Shown piece by piece: positions 8,001-15,736 of a stretch of DNA of 21,491 bases. A program made the translations under genes and the position numbers. How positions within the stretch are numbered: the stretch's first letter is position 1; every line of letters starts with the position of its first letter. This DNA is from a virus. The notes beneath the pieces were generated by a model. That model was not told the DNA's origin. It saw only the letters and a list, made by a program, of their open reading frames with translations, and searched no databases. The stretch covers positions 1-21,491 of IMG/VR virus record IMGVR_UViG_3300009151_000469. One strand, 5' to 3'.

Positions 8001-8664
8001 ACGTACCCTCACCCTTTTGGTTAAGAGATTCTTGAACGGACACGATGTTACCAGCGACAAGTCCATGAGGAACCGTCGTTGTTATAAGCATAAGAGACTT
8101 AGGCGTTGTTCCATCACCAAAGATAGAGGAAACTTGAAGTGAGTTACCGCCACCTGGCTTAGGGAAGAACGAAGGGTAGTTTTGAGTTAGGAAAAGAGCT
8201 TCCCACTTAGATGGCTGCACTGAGTATTCAAAGTCAGTGTCCATCATTGACTGTGGAAGAGACGCGCGAAGCTTCTGCGCGCCGTCTAGAAGAGTATCCT
8301 CAAAGTCAACAACCTGCTCGTAATCGTCAACCATAACTGAGATGTAATCTGTTGCGCTCATCTGGGAACAGTTAAACTTAAACTTTACGTATGTTCCGTA
8401 CATTGTCTTCTGGAACGTTGATGGAGCAGCGCCGTCCATTGGAGATGACTTTTGGTCAATAGAGTCTAGGATGCTCGTGCTACCAAGCATCTCGTACTCT
8501 GCAAATCCTTTAGTAGAGTCAGAGAAGTTGTAGATGATGGTGTTTGTTGTTACGTTTGTAACAAGCATTAGACGCTCAGGGCGAACCCAACGTTGTTCAA
8601 TCGTAAGAGAGTTATCTGCAGGATCGAAAATATAATCCGATTCCTTAATAATGTTACGTGACAC
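5047..8664 (-). CDS. Large modular virion structural protein (tail/baseplate-associated), 1205 aa
   Basis: The N-terminal 240 residues include D-T-D-F-E-Y-S-V-Q-P-S-K-W-E (142-155), and later come G-Y-I-I-H-R-P-Y-D-A-G-V (362-373) and R-R-Y-F-R-Y-Q-A-G-K (391-400). I associate this set with very large structural proteins of aquatic T4-like phages, of uncertain place in the virion. At least four short modules share H-G-L or H-A-F followed by x-x-G-x-x-V-x-V (around 200, 306, 440 and 1063). One G-M-V-I-T-G-T module (932-1000) matches modules in the glycine-rich adhesin. The start is GTG, preceded by GGAAGGA that overlaps the end of the upstream gene. There is no signal peptide or membrane segment. 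The role is inferred from similarity and position among fibre genes. Confidence 0.8.
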   Translation of the reverse strand: MSRNIIKESDYIFDPADNSLTIEQRWVRPERLMLVTNVTTNTIIYNFSDSTKGFAEYEMLGSTSILDSIDQKSSPMDGAAPSTFQKTMYGTYVKFKFNCSQMSATDYISVMVDDYEQVVDFEDTLLDGAQKLRASLPQSMMDTDFEYSVQPSKWEALFLTQNYPSFFPKPGGGNSLQVSSIFGDGTTPKSLMLITTTVPHGLVAGNIVSVQESLNQKGEGTFAVYDAPTSYSFRYYAKGQVAGEIIYPNLTAVYAGDTYSSSHIPGGDYPGLGAYTGSKNTMNTFQAVSDSATPASNITITFTNPHGLFPGTPISISGTNSVDGDYYVSKVPNVRQMIFSLGRVQTSVTVPVTARIIVKSEGYIIHRPYDAGVALATVLPVPGSQTIRQTRRYFRYQAGKSVQFSTGCKFTPTYNIDSLSLNTGTSGQLATVTVVCVEDHGLQVGAEILIENAQVNETYNPFNGLWPVTAVTDSNTFQYQVLLTSTVPYHDLRSAGPNIYAHAHTWYGAATRAGLFDDQNGFWFEYDGQEMYVARRHSEKLIQGRLNVTFGSNRVVGVSTLFREQLVTNDMIVIKGSSYKIINVNSDTSLTISPAYKGATTIGVRATLSQIIRVAQDEWNLDKFDGDGPSGYHLDVTKMQMIFIDYSWYGAGTIRFGMRAKGGKVVYCHRWPQNNSNQLAYQKSGNLPARYEVTTEPIQNTRMVAGASGIRGGTLGPNDTTIYIENTHDWPPNGYLWVKDDVNGEIMKYTQIGDYNNTVKAYPLTVQRRQSITYAYPDRPFTIAGTTDQVIFVTDSSFTGSGGDSQVAVQTIGITCSPIIQHWGSSVIMDGRYDADLLPLFTGGMTKYLAVQPGIARPLVALRVAPSVDNALGRNFGQRELLNRMQLALKSIGVQTNGAFRIDVLMNPAQFGYTNWTVNQLAITRANVSISQGANQMIVNDIGQNGGMTGIVTGMVITGTSSMASSFAANTTVAAVQGSVITMSAAALNTVTQGGTATYTPMAGYSGIPDDWGRDIPGLNSLAQVFYFDNTGIGGGGVPNYSISSTVASSNGSSITYTTSSNHAFSVGQYVTVTGFTGQTGYNVPYAPITIVPTASQITINSSLNVAAPGGTGTITSAAPSGWVNGGDSVFSFFTENGAGANAYNSSVYDLTGIRELGNSILSGNGTVSTPGFPAGPDVLIILATNIGTVASNISARISWSEAQA
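5665..5871 (-). repeat. Short beta module in the 1205-aa protein matching those of the adhesin
   Basis: Residues 932-1000 contain G-M-V-I-T-G-T-S-S-M, then V-A-A-V-Q-G-S-V-I-T-M-S and a closing T-A-T-Y-T. The layout matches the G-M-x-V-x-G-x-G / V-x-G-x-V-x-T-L-S modules of the 1245-residue protein, although the loop between the two conserved parts is longer. Confidence 0.5.
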
Positions 8665-8676
8665 TTAGATCCTTCC

Positions 8677-9084
8677 TTACAAGAAGCTCAAAGGTGAAAC
8701 CACATTTGAGGTTAGGTTTACCAGCTGCTCGGTTGTTGTTGACTTAGGGAAAAATATACCAAGGTTTAGCAGAGCGTCCATCTTTAAGAGATTAGAAACA
8801 CCGCCGTCTCCCGCAGGACCGGTTGGTCCAATGTTGCCTTGTGGGCCTGTTGCACCGGTTGAACCAGCAGCTCCATTTGAGCCTGCAGAGCCTGCGGCGC
8901 CTGTAGAACCCGTTGGGCCTGCAGGACCAGATGAGTACGAAAGAGTTGCCCAGAAGTCATTGCCGTTACCGACCTTGAACAGTCCGGTGTCGAGCTCTAG
9001 CCCGAGCTCACCTTCAGCTAACTTTGGGTTAGCAGAAGTCCATTGCGCGGCGCTGCCGCGTCTAAATTGGACTATTGATGCCAT
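8677..9084 (-). CDS. Mtd-N-like adaptor with short collagen stalk, 135 aa
   Basis: Residues 1-48 (V-Q-F-R-R-G-S-A-A-Q-W, L-A-E-G-E-L-G-L-E-L-D-T, F-K-V-G-N-G) match the pattern of the small N-terminal domain found in many phage fibres, known from the Bordetella phage major tropism determinant. Residues 53-94 are about fourteen Gly-X-Y triplets. The last 40 residues are non-collagen, with a hydrophobic end (V-V-S-P-L-S-F-L), and could be a trimerisation tail. The start shares one base with the stop of the giant collagen gene (TAATG), with GGAGGAG just upstream. At 135 residues it is far shorter than most fibre proteins with this N-terminus. It is likely a virion attachment adaptor or short fibre that works with its neighbour; this is inferred. 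Confidence 0.85.
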   Translation of the reverse strand: MASIVQFRRGSAAQWTSANPKLAEGELGLELDTGLFKVGNGNDFWATLSYSSGPAGPTGSTGAAGSAGSNGAAGSTGATGPQGNIGPTGPAGDGGVSNLLKMDALLNLGIFFPKSTTTEQLVNLTSNVVSPLSFL

Positions 9085-12000
9085 TATCTAGTTACTCCTC
9101 CGCAGTCGATTGTTACTAAGCCGCCGTAGTTAGTAGTTGGACTGCCAGCGTCTACGTTGATCATTGTATTGCCTGGTGTACCAGCTGCACCAGGTGAACC
9201 GGTAGCACCGGTAGCACCTGTTGAGCCTTGAAGACCAGGGCTTCCCATAACCTCAACCCAGGTGGAGTTGGTGTATGTGAAGACCTGCATTGTATCGGTG
9301 TTGAACCAAAGATTTCCATTAACAGGACTAGCTGGTGGTGTTGCGCTTTGAACTGTAAACGCACCTTGTGCGCCGGTAGGACCAACAGTTCCCGTTGGAC
9401 CAGTAACTCCTTGAACACCTTGCGAGCCAGTTGGGCCAGTAGGTCCTTGAGGACCGGTATCACCGATGTCACCAGTGCGAGCAAAGGTAATAATTACGTC
9501 TTCAGTGTCGGTAAACGTTCCACTACCGGATACATACTGTGTAACTACCTTCAGGTAGTTTGAGCCTGAAGTAAGCGCTCCAGTAATTGCAAATAAAGCA
9601 AACTTAGATGCGTCAATTTTATCTGTAATTCTAAAGTGGCCCTTGATGGCACTCGTTGAATCATCGATAGTTTGTAGGAAGTTATTAACGTTTATGCTGT
9701 TAATATCACTTGTGCTAATATAAAGTCGAGTTACTGACGCAGGTGTTGCGTTGTTAAACTTTAACTTTCCAGACGTTGGATCTGAGTCTGTAGTGTTCGT
9801 GCTAAATAAGTAGTCAAACGCGGCTCCACCAAAGTTACCAGTTTCGCCCTTTGCACCGGTTGGACCTACAGCGCCTGTCGCACCAGTGATACCCGTAGGT
9901 CCCATTGGACCTGTAAGACCAATGACACCTTGGTTACCTTGTGCACCGGTTGGTCCTGTTGAGCCTGTAGGACCGGTGTTTCCTGTTGGACCGGTTACAC
10001 CTTGAATTCCTTGTGTACCGGTAGGGCCAGTAACTCCCTGTGGGCCTTGTGGACCGGTTGGTCCGACGATACCTTGAATACCTTGAACACCGGTAGGACC
10101 AGTAGGACCAGTGTATCCTTGAATGCCCTGTGAGCCCGTAGCACCTGTTGCACCCGTAGCACCAATCGCACCTGTTGGTCCGGTGATGCTATTTCCTTGT
10201 GGACCTTGCGCACCTGTTGGACCAGTGTTACCAAGTAAGCCTTGAGGACCTGTAGGTCCAAGATTTCCTGTAGGACCAGTTGCACCTGATGGACCGGTTG
10301 TTCCCGTAGGGCCTTGCTGTCCTGTAGGTCCCTGGATACCAGTTGGGCCTTGAATGCTTCCAACGTTTACCCATGAATAAGACGTACCAGACCAGACGTA
10401 GAGATCTCCAACAACTAAGTAACCGTCACCGGCTGCACCAGTTGGGTGTGCAGCAAGAAGTGCTGCGAACGTTGCGTACTGTCCCTTGATGGTAATACTT
10501 GTACCAGCAGCACCAGTCGAACCAGTTGGGCCTGTTGAACCGACGCCTGTTGGGCCGGTTGGACCAGGTACAGTTGACTGCGCGCCTGTCGCACCTGTTG
10601 GGCCGGTAGGTCCCGCGATACCTTGTGAACCTTGAACACCTTGTGAGCCGGTAGCGCCGGTAGCACCAGTTACGCCGATTGAACCTGTAGGTCCAAGGTT
10701 TCCTTGTGGACCAATAGGTCCCTGTGCACCTGTCGCACCGGTTGGTCCGACGTTTCCTTGTGGACCTGTGTAGCCGGTTGGGCCTGTGACACCTTGGATA
10801 CCTTGGTAGCCTTGAACACCTGTAGGACCCTGTGGACCTGTAGCACCAACTGCACCTGTAGGACCTGTAACCATTGACGCTGCACCGGTAGCACCAATGC
10901 TACCTGTAGGACCTTGAGGTCCAGTTGCGCCTGTTGGGAGAACAACGCGGTCAACGTAGTACCAGCCTGAGCTGTTGTTCCAAATCATTGCAGCAGGTGG
11001 ATACGCTGTGCCGTCTACATAAACAAGAGCCCAGGCATTTGAGTAGTCAGCGCCAGGCCAAGGATAGTTAGTTCTAAAATCATTTAAGTTTGTCCATGAA
11101 CCAAGGAACGTAGCTGGAAGGCCTCTTGAACCTGTAGCACCAGTTGGACCAGTGTCACCGACGGTACCAACTGCACCATCTAGGTTTACTGTCCAATATG
11201 CATACGTGCCAGAACCAGTTTTACGAAGAACGTTAACTGTAAGAACACCGGTGCCTGCGTCGTATGTTACGACGTCAGCAATCATGTAATTTGATGAGTT
11301 ATATGCAACAATAACTGTCTGTGCAGTTGAGTAAGCAAGACCTGTCTGAATTGTTAGATAGATTTGACCAGTTGAAACCATTGACAACGTTGTTGTCGAT
11401 GTTGCCTTATATCTATCACCGATTGGACCAGTACTTCCAGTCGCACCTGTAGGTCCCTGCGAACCTGTAGGTCCTGCAACAGTACTCGCCGCACCTGTAG
11501 CACCTGTTGGTCCTTGACTTCCTGTTGCACCAGTTGCACCAGCAGTTCCTTGAGGACCTTGCGCGCCTGTCGCGCCCGTTGGGCCTGTTACGCCTTGTGG
11601 GCCAGTTACACCTTGTAAGCCTTGGCTTCCTTGTGGACCGGTTGATCCCTGTGAGCCAGTCGCACCTGTTGCGCCCGTCGGGCCAGATACTCCTTGAATG
11701 CCTTGTGGACCAGTCGCGCCCGTTGGGCCAACGGAACCTGTAGGTCCCTGTGAGCCGGTAGCGCCTGTCGCGCCAGTCGCACCTGTTGCGCCTGTTGCGC
11801 CAGCACCCGTTGCTCCAGTCGAGCCCGTAGGTCCTTGGATGTTTCCAACGCTAATCCACGCGGACGTGTTAACTGACCAAACGTAAAGAACACCGCTTAC
11901 TAAGTAGCCGTCACCTGCGCTACCAGTTGGGTGCGCTGTTTGAAGATCAGAGAATAAAGTGTAGCTTCCACGAATTGTTACGCCGGTTCCTTGAGCACCA

Positions 12001-13718
12001 GTTGCGCCTGTTGCACCTGTTGGACCAGTAACTCCTTGAACACCTTGCGAGCCGGTAGCACCAGTTAAACCTGTAGGACCAGTTACACCTTGGATACCTT
12101 GTAAGCCGGTAGCGCCTGTCGCACCAACAGCACCTGTTGCACCGACAGAGCCAGTCGCACCGGTGATGCCTGTCGCACCTTGCGCACCGGTTGGGCCGGT
12201 GATTGATGCGCCGGTTGGTCCTTGTGCACCCGTCGCGCCGGTGACACCTTGTAAACCTTGATAACCTGTAGGGCCAGTTGCACCAGGCGAACCTTGAATG
12301 CCTTGAGTTCCTGTTGCGCCTGTTGCACCAGTAGGTCCAGTTACTGTGCTAGCAGCGCCAGTACTTCCAGTTGCACCTGTTGGTCCGACTGAACCAGTCG
12401 GTCCAACAACAGTACTCGCTGCTCCTGTTGCACCGGTTGGTCCTTGCGAACCTGTTGGGCCAACGGAACCTGTAGGTCCTGTGACTGTTGAGGCAGCACC
12501 TGTTGCACCTGTTGCACCTGTTGGACCGACGCTACCCGTTGGCCCAGCGACTGTGCTTGCGGCACCTGTAGGTCCAGTGCTTCCTGTTGCGCCGGTTGGA
12601 CCAGTCGCACCTGCGTACCCTTGAATACCTTGTACACCTTGTGTACCTTGAGAACCTTGAGGTCCTTGTGCGCCAGTCGCACCAACTAATCCTTGTGGAC
12701 CTTGAACGCCTTGTAGACCTTGTTGTCCTTGTGAACCTGTTGCACCCGTTGGACCCGTCGAGCCAGTTGCGCCAATCGCGCCTGTCGGTCCTGTAATAGA
12801 TGCGCCTGTAGGTCCTTGTGAACCCGTAGGTCCTTGGATGTTTCCAACGTCAAGCCAGTTGCCTGTTGTGCTAGACCAAACATAAAGTTCACCAGCGACT
12901 AGGTAGCCATCTCCGTTGCTGCCTGTTGGATGTGCAGCGATTAAAGCCGAGAGAGTATTGTATGAACCAAGAATCTTTACTGACGTTCCTGCAGGTCCTG
13001 TTGGTCCTGTTGCGCCAGCTCCCGTAGCACCTGTTGCACCTGTAGGTCCTTGCGAACCTGTAGGTCCTGTGACTGTTGATGCTGCGCCCGTTGCACCGGT
13101 CGCACCTGTTGGACCGGAGACACCTTGCGGACCAGTAATACCTTGAACGCCTTGCGCTCCTTGAGGTCCTACGTTTCCTTGCGGTCCAGTTGGTCCTGCA
13201 ATGCCTGTTGGACCAGTAGGTCCTGCAATACTAGATGCAGCGCCTGTTGGGCCGGTTGGTCCGCCGGCAGGGCCTGTAGGTCCAGACGCACCACGTGGTC
13301 CAGTTGCGCCAATGTCACCCTTAGGGCCAATAGGTCCGCGAGCCGTGCTAGCTGAAAGACTGATTCCGTTGTATGGAGAGTCAATGGCAAGAGTCTTTGA
13401 AAGATCGACTGCACTGCCATCACCGTAAGTTAATTGAATAAAGAATTTTTCTGGGCGAACACCGTAAAGGCGAACGTCTACTTCATACGCCCAGTTAAGT
13501 GGTTGAAGATTTGCATTGTCAGTACAAGGTAGAACTACGCTAAATGCACCTTGAGAATCTAAGGTGGCAACTACCGTAGTCTCGATGATAATCGTTCCTA
13601 CGTTGTCAATAACTGGAGACGTAGGAGTAAATGTTACTCTGCCCTTGGCAGGAACTCCCTTTGAGGTAACGTAACGTCCGTATACTCTACGAGTATTGAC
13701 ATTGTTAGGTAAAGTCAC
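9084..13718 (-). CDS. Giant collagen-like minor tail protein / fibre, 1544 aa
   Basis: Residues 1-124 form a beta domain ([20 protein letters not shown], then [12 protein letters not shown] and N-W-A-Y-E-V) of the type that opens many mycobacteriophage minor tail proteins. From 127 to about 1513 the chain is mostly Gly-X-Y, by eye roughly 300 triplets, rich in G-P-T, G-A-T and G-x-Q. Thr is common in Y and Pro is rare there, as in bacterial collagens. Non-collagen beads interrupt it: three near-identical cassettes plus a diverged fourth (separate entries), and domains at about 766-852, 1294-1415 and 1452-1492. The last contains [10 protein letters not shown], a common phage-fibre motif. The protein ends with a short [11 protein letters not shown] segment. 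The start is GTG after CGGAG. A trimeric host-contact fibre is likely. Thr glycosylation, as in Bacillus BclA, is conceivable. Confidence 0.9.
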   Translation of the reverse strand: MTLPNNVNTRRVYGRYVTSKGVPAKGRVTFTPTSPVIDNVGTIIIETTVVATLDSQGAFSVVLPCTDNANLQPLNWAYEVDVRLYGVRPEKFFIQLTYGDGSAVDLSKTLAIDSPYNGISLSASTARGPIGPKGDIGATGPRGASGPTGPAGGPTGPTGAASSIAGPTGPTGIAGPTGPQGNVGPQGAQGVQGITGPQGVSGPTGATGATGAASTVTGPTGSQGPTGATGATGAGATGPTGPAGTSVKILGSYNTLSALIAAHPTGSNGDGYLVAGELYVWSSTTGNWLDVGNIQGPTGSQGPTGASITGPTGAIGATGSTGPTGATGSQGQQGLQGVQGPQGLVGATGAQGPQGSQGTQGVQGIQGYAGATGPTGATGSTGPTGAASTVAGPTGSVGPTGATGATGAASTVTGPTGSVGPTGSQGPTGATGAASTVVGPTGSVGPTGATGSTGAASTVTGPTGATGATGTQGIQGSPGATGPTGYQGLQGVTGATGAQGPTGASITGPTGAQGATGITGATGSVGATGAVGATGATGLQGIQGVTGPTGLTGATGSQGVQGVTGPTGATGATGAQGTGVTIRGSYTLFSDLQTAHPTGSAGDGYLVSGVLYVWSVNTSAWISVGNIQGPTGSTGATGAGATGATGATGATGATGSQGPTGSVGPTGATGPQGIQGVSGPTGATGATGSQGSTGPQGSQGLQGVTGPQGVTGPTGATGAQGPQGTAGATGATGSQGPTGATGAASTVAGPTGSQGPTGATGSTGPIGDRYKATSTTTLSMVSTGQIYLTIQTGLAYSTAQTVIVAYNSSNYMIADVVTYDAGTGVLTVNVLRKTGSGTYAYWTVNLDGAVGTVGDTGPTGATGSRGLPATFLGSWTNLNDFRTNYPWPGADYSNAWALVYVDGTAYPPAAMIWNNSSGWYYVDRVVLPTGATGPQGPTGSIGATGAASMVTGPTGAVGATGPQGPTGVQGYQGIQGVTGPTGYTGPQGNVGPTGATGAQGPIGPQGNLGPTGSIGVTGATGATGSQGVQGSQGIAGPTGPTGATGAQSTVPGPTGPTGVGSTGPTGSTGAAGTSITIKGQYATFAALLAAHPTGAAGDGYLVVGDLYVWSGTSYSWVNVGSIQGPTGIQGPTGQQGPTGTTGPSGATGPTGNLGPTGPQGLLGNTGPTGAQGPQGNSITGPTGAIGATGATGATGSQGIQGYTGPTGPTGVQGIQGIVGPTGPQGPQGVTGPTGTQGIQGVTGPTGNTGPTGSTGPTGAQGNQGVIGLTGPMGPTGITGATGAVGPTGAKGETGNFGGAAFDYLFSTNTTDSDPTSGKLKFNNATPASVTRLYISTSDINSINVNNFLQTIDDSTSAIKGHFRITDKIDASKFALFAITGALTSGSNYLKVVTQYVSGSGTFTDTEDVIITFARTGDIGDTGPQGPTGPTGSQGVQGVTGPTGTVGPTGAQGAFTVQSATPPASPVNGNLWFNTDTMQVFTYTNSTWVEVMGSPGLQGSTGATGATGSPGAAGTPGNTMINVDAGSPTTNYGGLVTIDCGGVTR
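10353..10502 (-). repeat. Collagen-interrupting cassette, copy 3
   Basis: Residues 1073-1122 contain [26 protein letters not shown] and W-V-N-V-G-S-I-Q, followed at once by GPTG. It aligns along its length with copies 1 and 2. Two aromatic strands and a G-D-G-Y turn suggest a small beta fold, perhaps sugar-binding or trimer-nucleating. Confidence 0.85.
10929..11120 (-). repeat. Diverged fourth cassette in the collagen protein
   Basis: Residues 867-930 run F-L-G-S-W-T-N-L, then [24 protein letters not shown] and L-P-T-G. The order of strands, the Trp positions and the closing P-T-G match the three conserved cassettes, with an insertion in the middle. Homology is judged by eye and is less certain than for the others. 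Confidence 0.5.
11838..11987 (-). repeat. Collagen-interrupting cassette, copy 2
   Basis: Residues 578-627 contain [26 protein letters not shown] and W-I-S-V-G-N-I-Q, followed by GPTG. Confidence 0.85.
12834..12983 (-). repeat. Collagen-interrupting cassette, copy 1
   Basis: Residues 246-295 contain [26 protein letters not shown] and W-L-D-V-G-N-I-Q, followed by GPTG. It is the copy closest to the N-terminal domain. Confidence 0.85.
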
Positions 13719-13824
13719 TCGAACTCCGTTCCCACCTGGATGGAACTAGTGTTGAATAGGGGAGTCTATCCAGCACACACTACTTGCAAATATAAGTAGA
13801 TAGTACCAATAGATTCTAAAGTTG
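13719..13824 (-). promoter_or_regulatory. Intergenic gap before the collagen gene with a small hairpin
   Basis: This 106-base gap is the largest between minus-strand genes from the left edge to the metallophosphoesterase, so a late promoter could lie here. CTACTT (13780..13785) pairs with AAGTAG (13794..13799) across eight bases. No convincing -35/-10 pair is visible. The only certain element is the GGAG ribosome site just before the GTG start at 13718. Confidence 0.3.
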
Positions 13825-14181
13825 TTATGGACTTGGAGGCCCAAAACCTACTGTTTGTTTTGTAGATGTGGTTATATTACCATCATCATCTACCTCGTCT
13901 GGGTCTTCACTGTAAGCACCCATTGCCGCATAGACAGCTGCTCCAACCCAGTGTTCTTCTGAGTCCACCGTACTTGTTGCCATCACTAGCTGAGATGCTG
14001 AAAGCATTGCGGCAACTGTTGTTGGCGGTATTACGTCGTCTAAGTCAAGTATTCCAGCCCAAACAACTCCAATGCGTGTAATGTCATCAGATTGTTCAAC
14101 CTCTGGCTTTGTGACGATGCTTTCTGCCTCACGTAGGACTCTCTTGCGAGGATCGGAGGACTTCTTGCGGTTTCGTATCAT
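13825..14181 (-). CDS. DUF6378-like phage protein, 118 aa
   Basis: Residues about 15-91 fit the small helical domain I know as DUF6378: an R-x-x-R start, I-T-R-I-G-V-V-W-A-G-I-L (34-45), I-P-P-T-T-V-A-A-M-L-S-A-S-Q-L (51-65) and H-W-V-G-A-A-V-Y-A-A-M-G-A (77-89). The last 25 residues are an acidic then Gly/Pro-rich tail. The domain occurs in many phages, and its function is unknown. The gene lies 23 bases after the metallophosphoesterase in the same direction. The ribosome site is weak (GGCGG well upstream), so expression may depend on the neighbour. An alternative reading is a small head or packaging accessory, for which nothing in the sequence argues. Confidence 0.7.
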   Translation of the reverse strand: MIRNRKKSSDPRKRVLREAESIVTKPEVEQSDDITRIGVVWAGILDLDDVIPPTTVAAMLSASQLVMATSTVDSEEHWVGAAVYAAMGAYSEDPDEVDDDGNITTSTKQTVGFGPPSP

Positions 14182-14204
14182 GTGTACGACACCGCCTTAG
14201 ATAG

Positions 14205-15383
14205 TTAGGAAACGATACTTAGATCTCTGCGGGGATCGTGACCTTTACCTATAAGCATGGTCAAGACTCCTGTATTAGATTCTAATCCGTTTCTATCTCT
14301 GAACCAGGCAGAACCTGGGTCAACTGTTGGACATTGCGCCCAGAACCGTGGGCCAACGTCAAGCGCTCTAAAGTGGTGGTAGTGACCAGATAACCAAACG
14401 TCACAGTTGCCAAGTGCGGTCTGACCTGCCGCTTGATTAGACAGGTATTTAACTACGTCCTTACCTGTTTGATGCCCGTGGAACAGACCTAGCATACTTC
14501 CACAGACCTCGATGGCAAGCGTTTGATGATCCTTTGAAGGAAATCTAAACTCTACGTGTGATAACGCGTTGATCTCTGCGCAGGTGTCTTGAACCGCGCT
14601 TGCGATGTCAGTGTTCCAACCTTCGGCTGGATCTAGTGCCATTTGACGGCTAACCTCATCGTGGTTTCCGTTTATCACCGCGACAATTACCCTGTCCGCT
14701 AGGGGAGCAAACGCCTTAACCTGCGATAGAAGAAGTCTGCGGCCAACTCGTATTTGTTCGGTAAGTCCCATGTCTGATGCGGAGTGGCTTTGCAGACGTC
14801 CATGTTGAGAAACAATTCCCTCAACGTGATCTCCAAGTAGTGCGATAACTACCGTCCCAACGCTACGACCAATCTTTCTTAGTTCACTTAGTCGTGTTAC
14901 GGCACCGTCGGTAGCGTCAAGAAGACGCTGAATAGTCTCTGATGTACCTTCACCGTTTGCCTTTTTACCTAGCTGCTGATCACTTGGGGCAAATACAAAC
15001 GCAAGTTCACCTGACGTAACTTTAGCTGATCTACCTGGTTTCCATTTATCTAACGTAGATACAAGTTCAGCGATGTCTTCCTTGCTTGCTTGTTCAGCTG
15101 CAACTGGAATAACAGATGCACGAAAGGCTTCTAGCCATTCCCCGTCCCACCGTTGCCAGCGAGATTTACGTACCGAGGTGACCTTCCACTGAGAAGGATC
15201 CAGCTTAAACTCGTTGAGAAGATCGTCCGCATCTGGGCTGTTGCCTTCTGGACGTGCGGTAGATATTAGATAGCCGCCGTCTTCGTCTATCTCCATGCGG
15301 GGACGCCAATTTTCTGGCGTGTTAAGAACTCGATGATCAGACCCTGATGGCCCTGCTTTCGCTAGCTTTTCGGAAAGTGACAT
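14205..15383 (-). CDS. Actinophage-type metallophosphoesterase, 392 aa
   Basis: Metallophosphoesterase motifs appear in order: S-D-Q-Q-L-G-K (134-140, metal site I), L-L-G-D-H-V-E-G (182-189, site II), N-G-N-H-D-E (238-243, site III), F-H-G-H-Q (301-305) and S-G-H-Y-H-H (332-337). Site I has D-x-Q in place of the usual D-x-H, a variant I recall from phage members. The N-terminal 120 residues (E-F-K-L-D-P-S-Q-W-K-V, S-R-W-Q-R-W-D-G-E-W-L) match the leader domain of actinobacteriophage relatives. The enzyme should bind two metals and cut a phosphoester. The natural substrate is unknown; nucleic-acid processing is possible. It starts with M-S-L-S-E-K-L, like the gene just upstream. The ATG is 15 bases after that gene's stop. 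Confidence 0.88.
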   Translation of the reverse strand: MSLSEKLAKAGPSGSDHRVLNTPENWRPRMEIDEDGGYLISTARPEGNSPDADDLLNEFKLDPSQWKVTSVRKSRWQRWDGEWLEAFRASVIPVAAEQASKEDIAELVSTLDKWKPGRSAKVTSGELAFVFAPSDQQLGKKANGEGTSETIQRLLDATDGAVTRLSELRKIGRSVGTVVIALLGDHVEGIVSQHGRLQSHSASDMGLTEQIRVGRRLLLSQVKAFAPLADRVIVAVINGNHDEVSRQMALDPAEGWNTDIASAVQDTCAEINALSHVEFRFPSKDHQTLAIEVCGSMLGLFHGHQTGKDVVKYLSNQAAGQTALGNCDVWLSGHYHHFRALDVGPRFWAQCPTVDPGSAWFRDRNGLESNTGVLTMLIGKGHDPRRDLSIVS

Positions 15384-15398
15384 CTGCTAGACTTTTCC

Positions 15399-15677
15399 TT
15401 ACTTGCCGTACTTAGGGCTTGACCCAAAACACCGACATATTCCTCGGCGATGCTTAGTTACGGCTGAGTCTCCTACGTCAAAACCTTCGTCTCTAAGTGC
15501 GGTAGCAATCGCCGTGTTGGGCAGTCTTCCTGGAGTTCCATATGGCATATCCATAACTTCACCAAGCTTGATTCTGTCTTCTTTTGACAGTTGAGTTCCA
15601 GTAAGCAACGTACCAATTTTGCATGGAAGTCCCGCTCCTGCAGGGGTTGCTTCCGATAAACGCTCTGCTAGTGACAT
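15399..15677 (-). CDS. Small R-H-R-R-G-x-C phage protein, 92 aa
   Basis: The C-terminal half reads as a helix-turn-helix-like segment: T-A-I-A-T-A-L-R-D-E-G-F-D-V-G (55-69), D-S-A-V-T-K-H-R-R-G (70-79), then I-C-R-C-F-G. Small proteins with A-I-A-x-A-L-x-x-x-G-x-x-V followed by V-x-R-H-R-R-G-x-C-x-C precede metallophosphoesterase genes in many actinobacteriophages. Their role is unknown, though DNA binding is plausible and a link to packaging has been suggested for similar layouts. The two cysteines could bind metal only together with other ligands. The ribosome site is GGGG eight bases before the ATG. The gene is first after a 231-base AT-rich gap and reads into the metallophosphoesterase. 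Confidence 0.75.
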   Translation of the reverse strand: MSLAERLSEATPAGAGLPCKIGTLLTGTQLSKEDRIKLGEVMDMPYGTPGRLPNTAIATALRDEGFDVGDSAVTKHRRGICRCFGSSPKYGK

Positions 15678-15723
15678 ATAGTTACCCCTAACTAGTCTCC
15701 TATACGCGGAATGCGCGAGTACA

Positions 15724-15736
15724 ACTATATACTATA
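15724..15736 (-). promoter_or_regulatory. Two TATAGT -10 candidates for the metallophosphoesterase operon
   Basis: ACTATA occurs at 15724..15729 and again at 15731..15736, reading TATAGT on the minus strand, about 50 bases upstream of the 92-residue gene. Position and sequence fit a -10 box, but no good -35 is visible at standard spacing. Confidence 0.4.

Noticed and set aside
9228-13428. Many open frames on both strands inside the collagen gene, including antisense frames rich in P-V-A-P-V-G-P
   Set aside because: They mirror the Gly-X-Y repeat in other frames, lack ribosome sites and lie wholly inside a clear gene.
9084-13718. Repetitive DNA that looks like a CRISPR or satellite array
   Set aside because: The period follows nine-base Gly-X-Y codons with free synonymous change and an intact reading frame. 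There are no identical repeats with unique spacers.
9084-13718. Invertible fibre segment acted on by the recombinase
   Set aside because: The cassettes are direct, not inverted, repeats, and no inverted pair of candidate crossover sites was found within the window. I keep only the milder recombinase finding.
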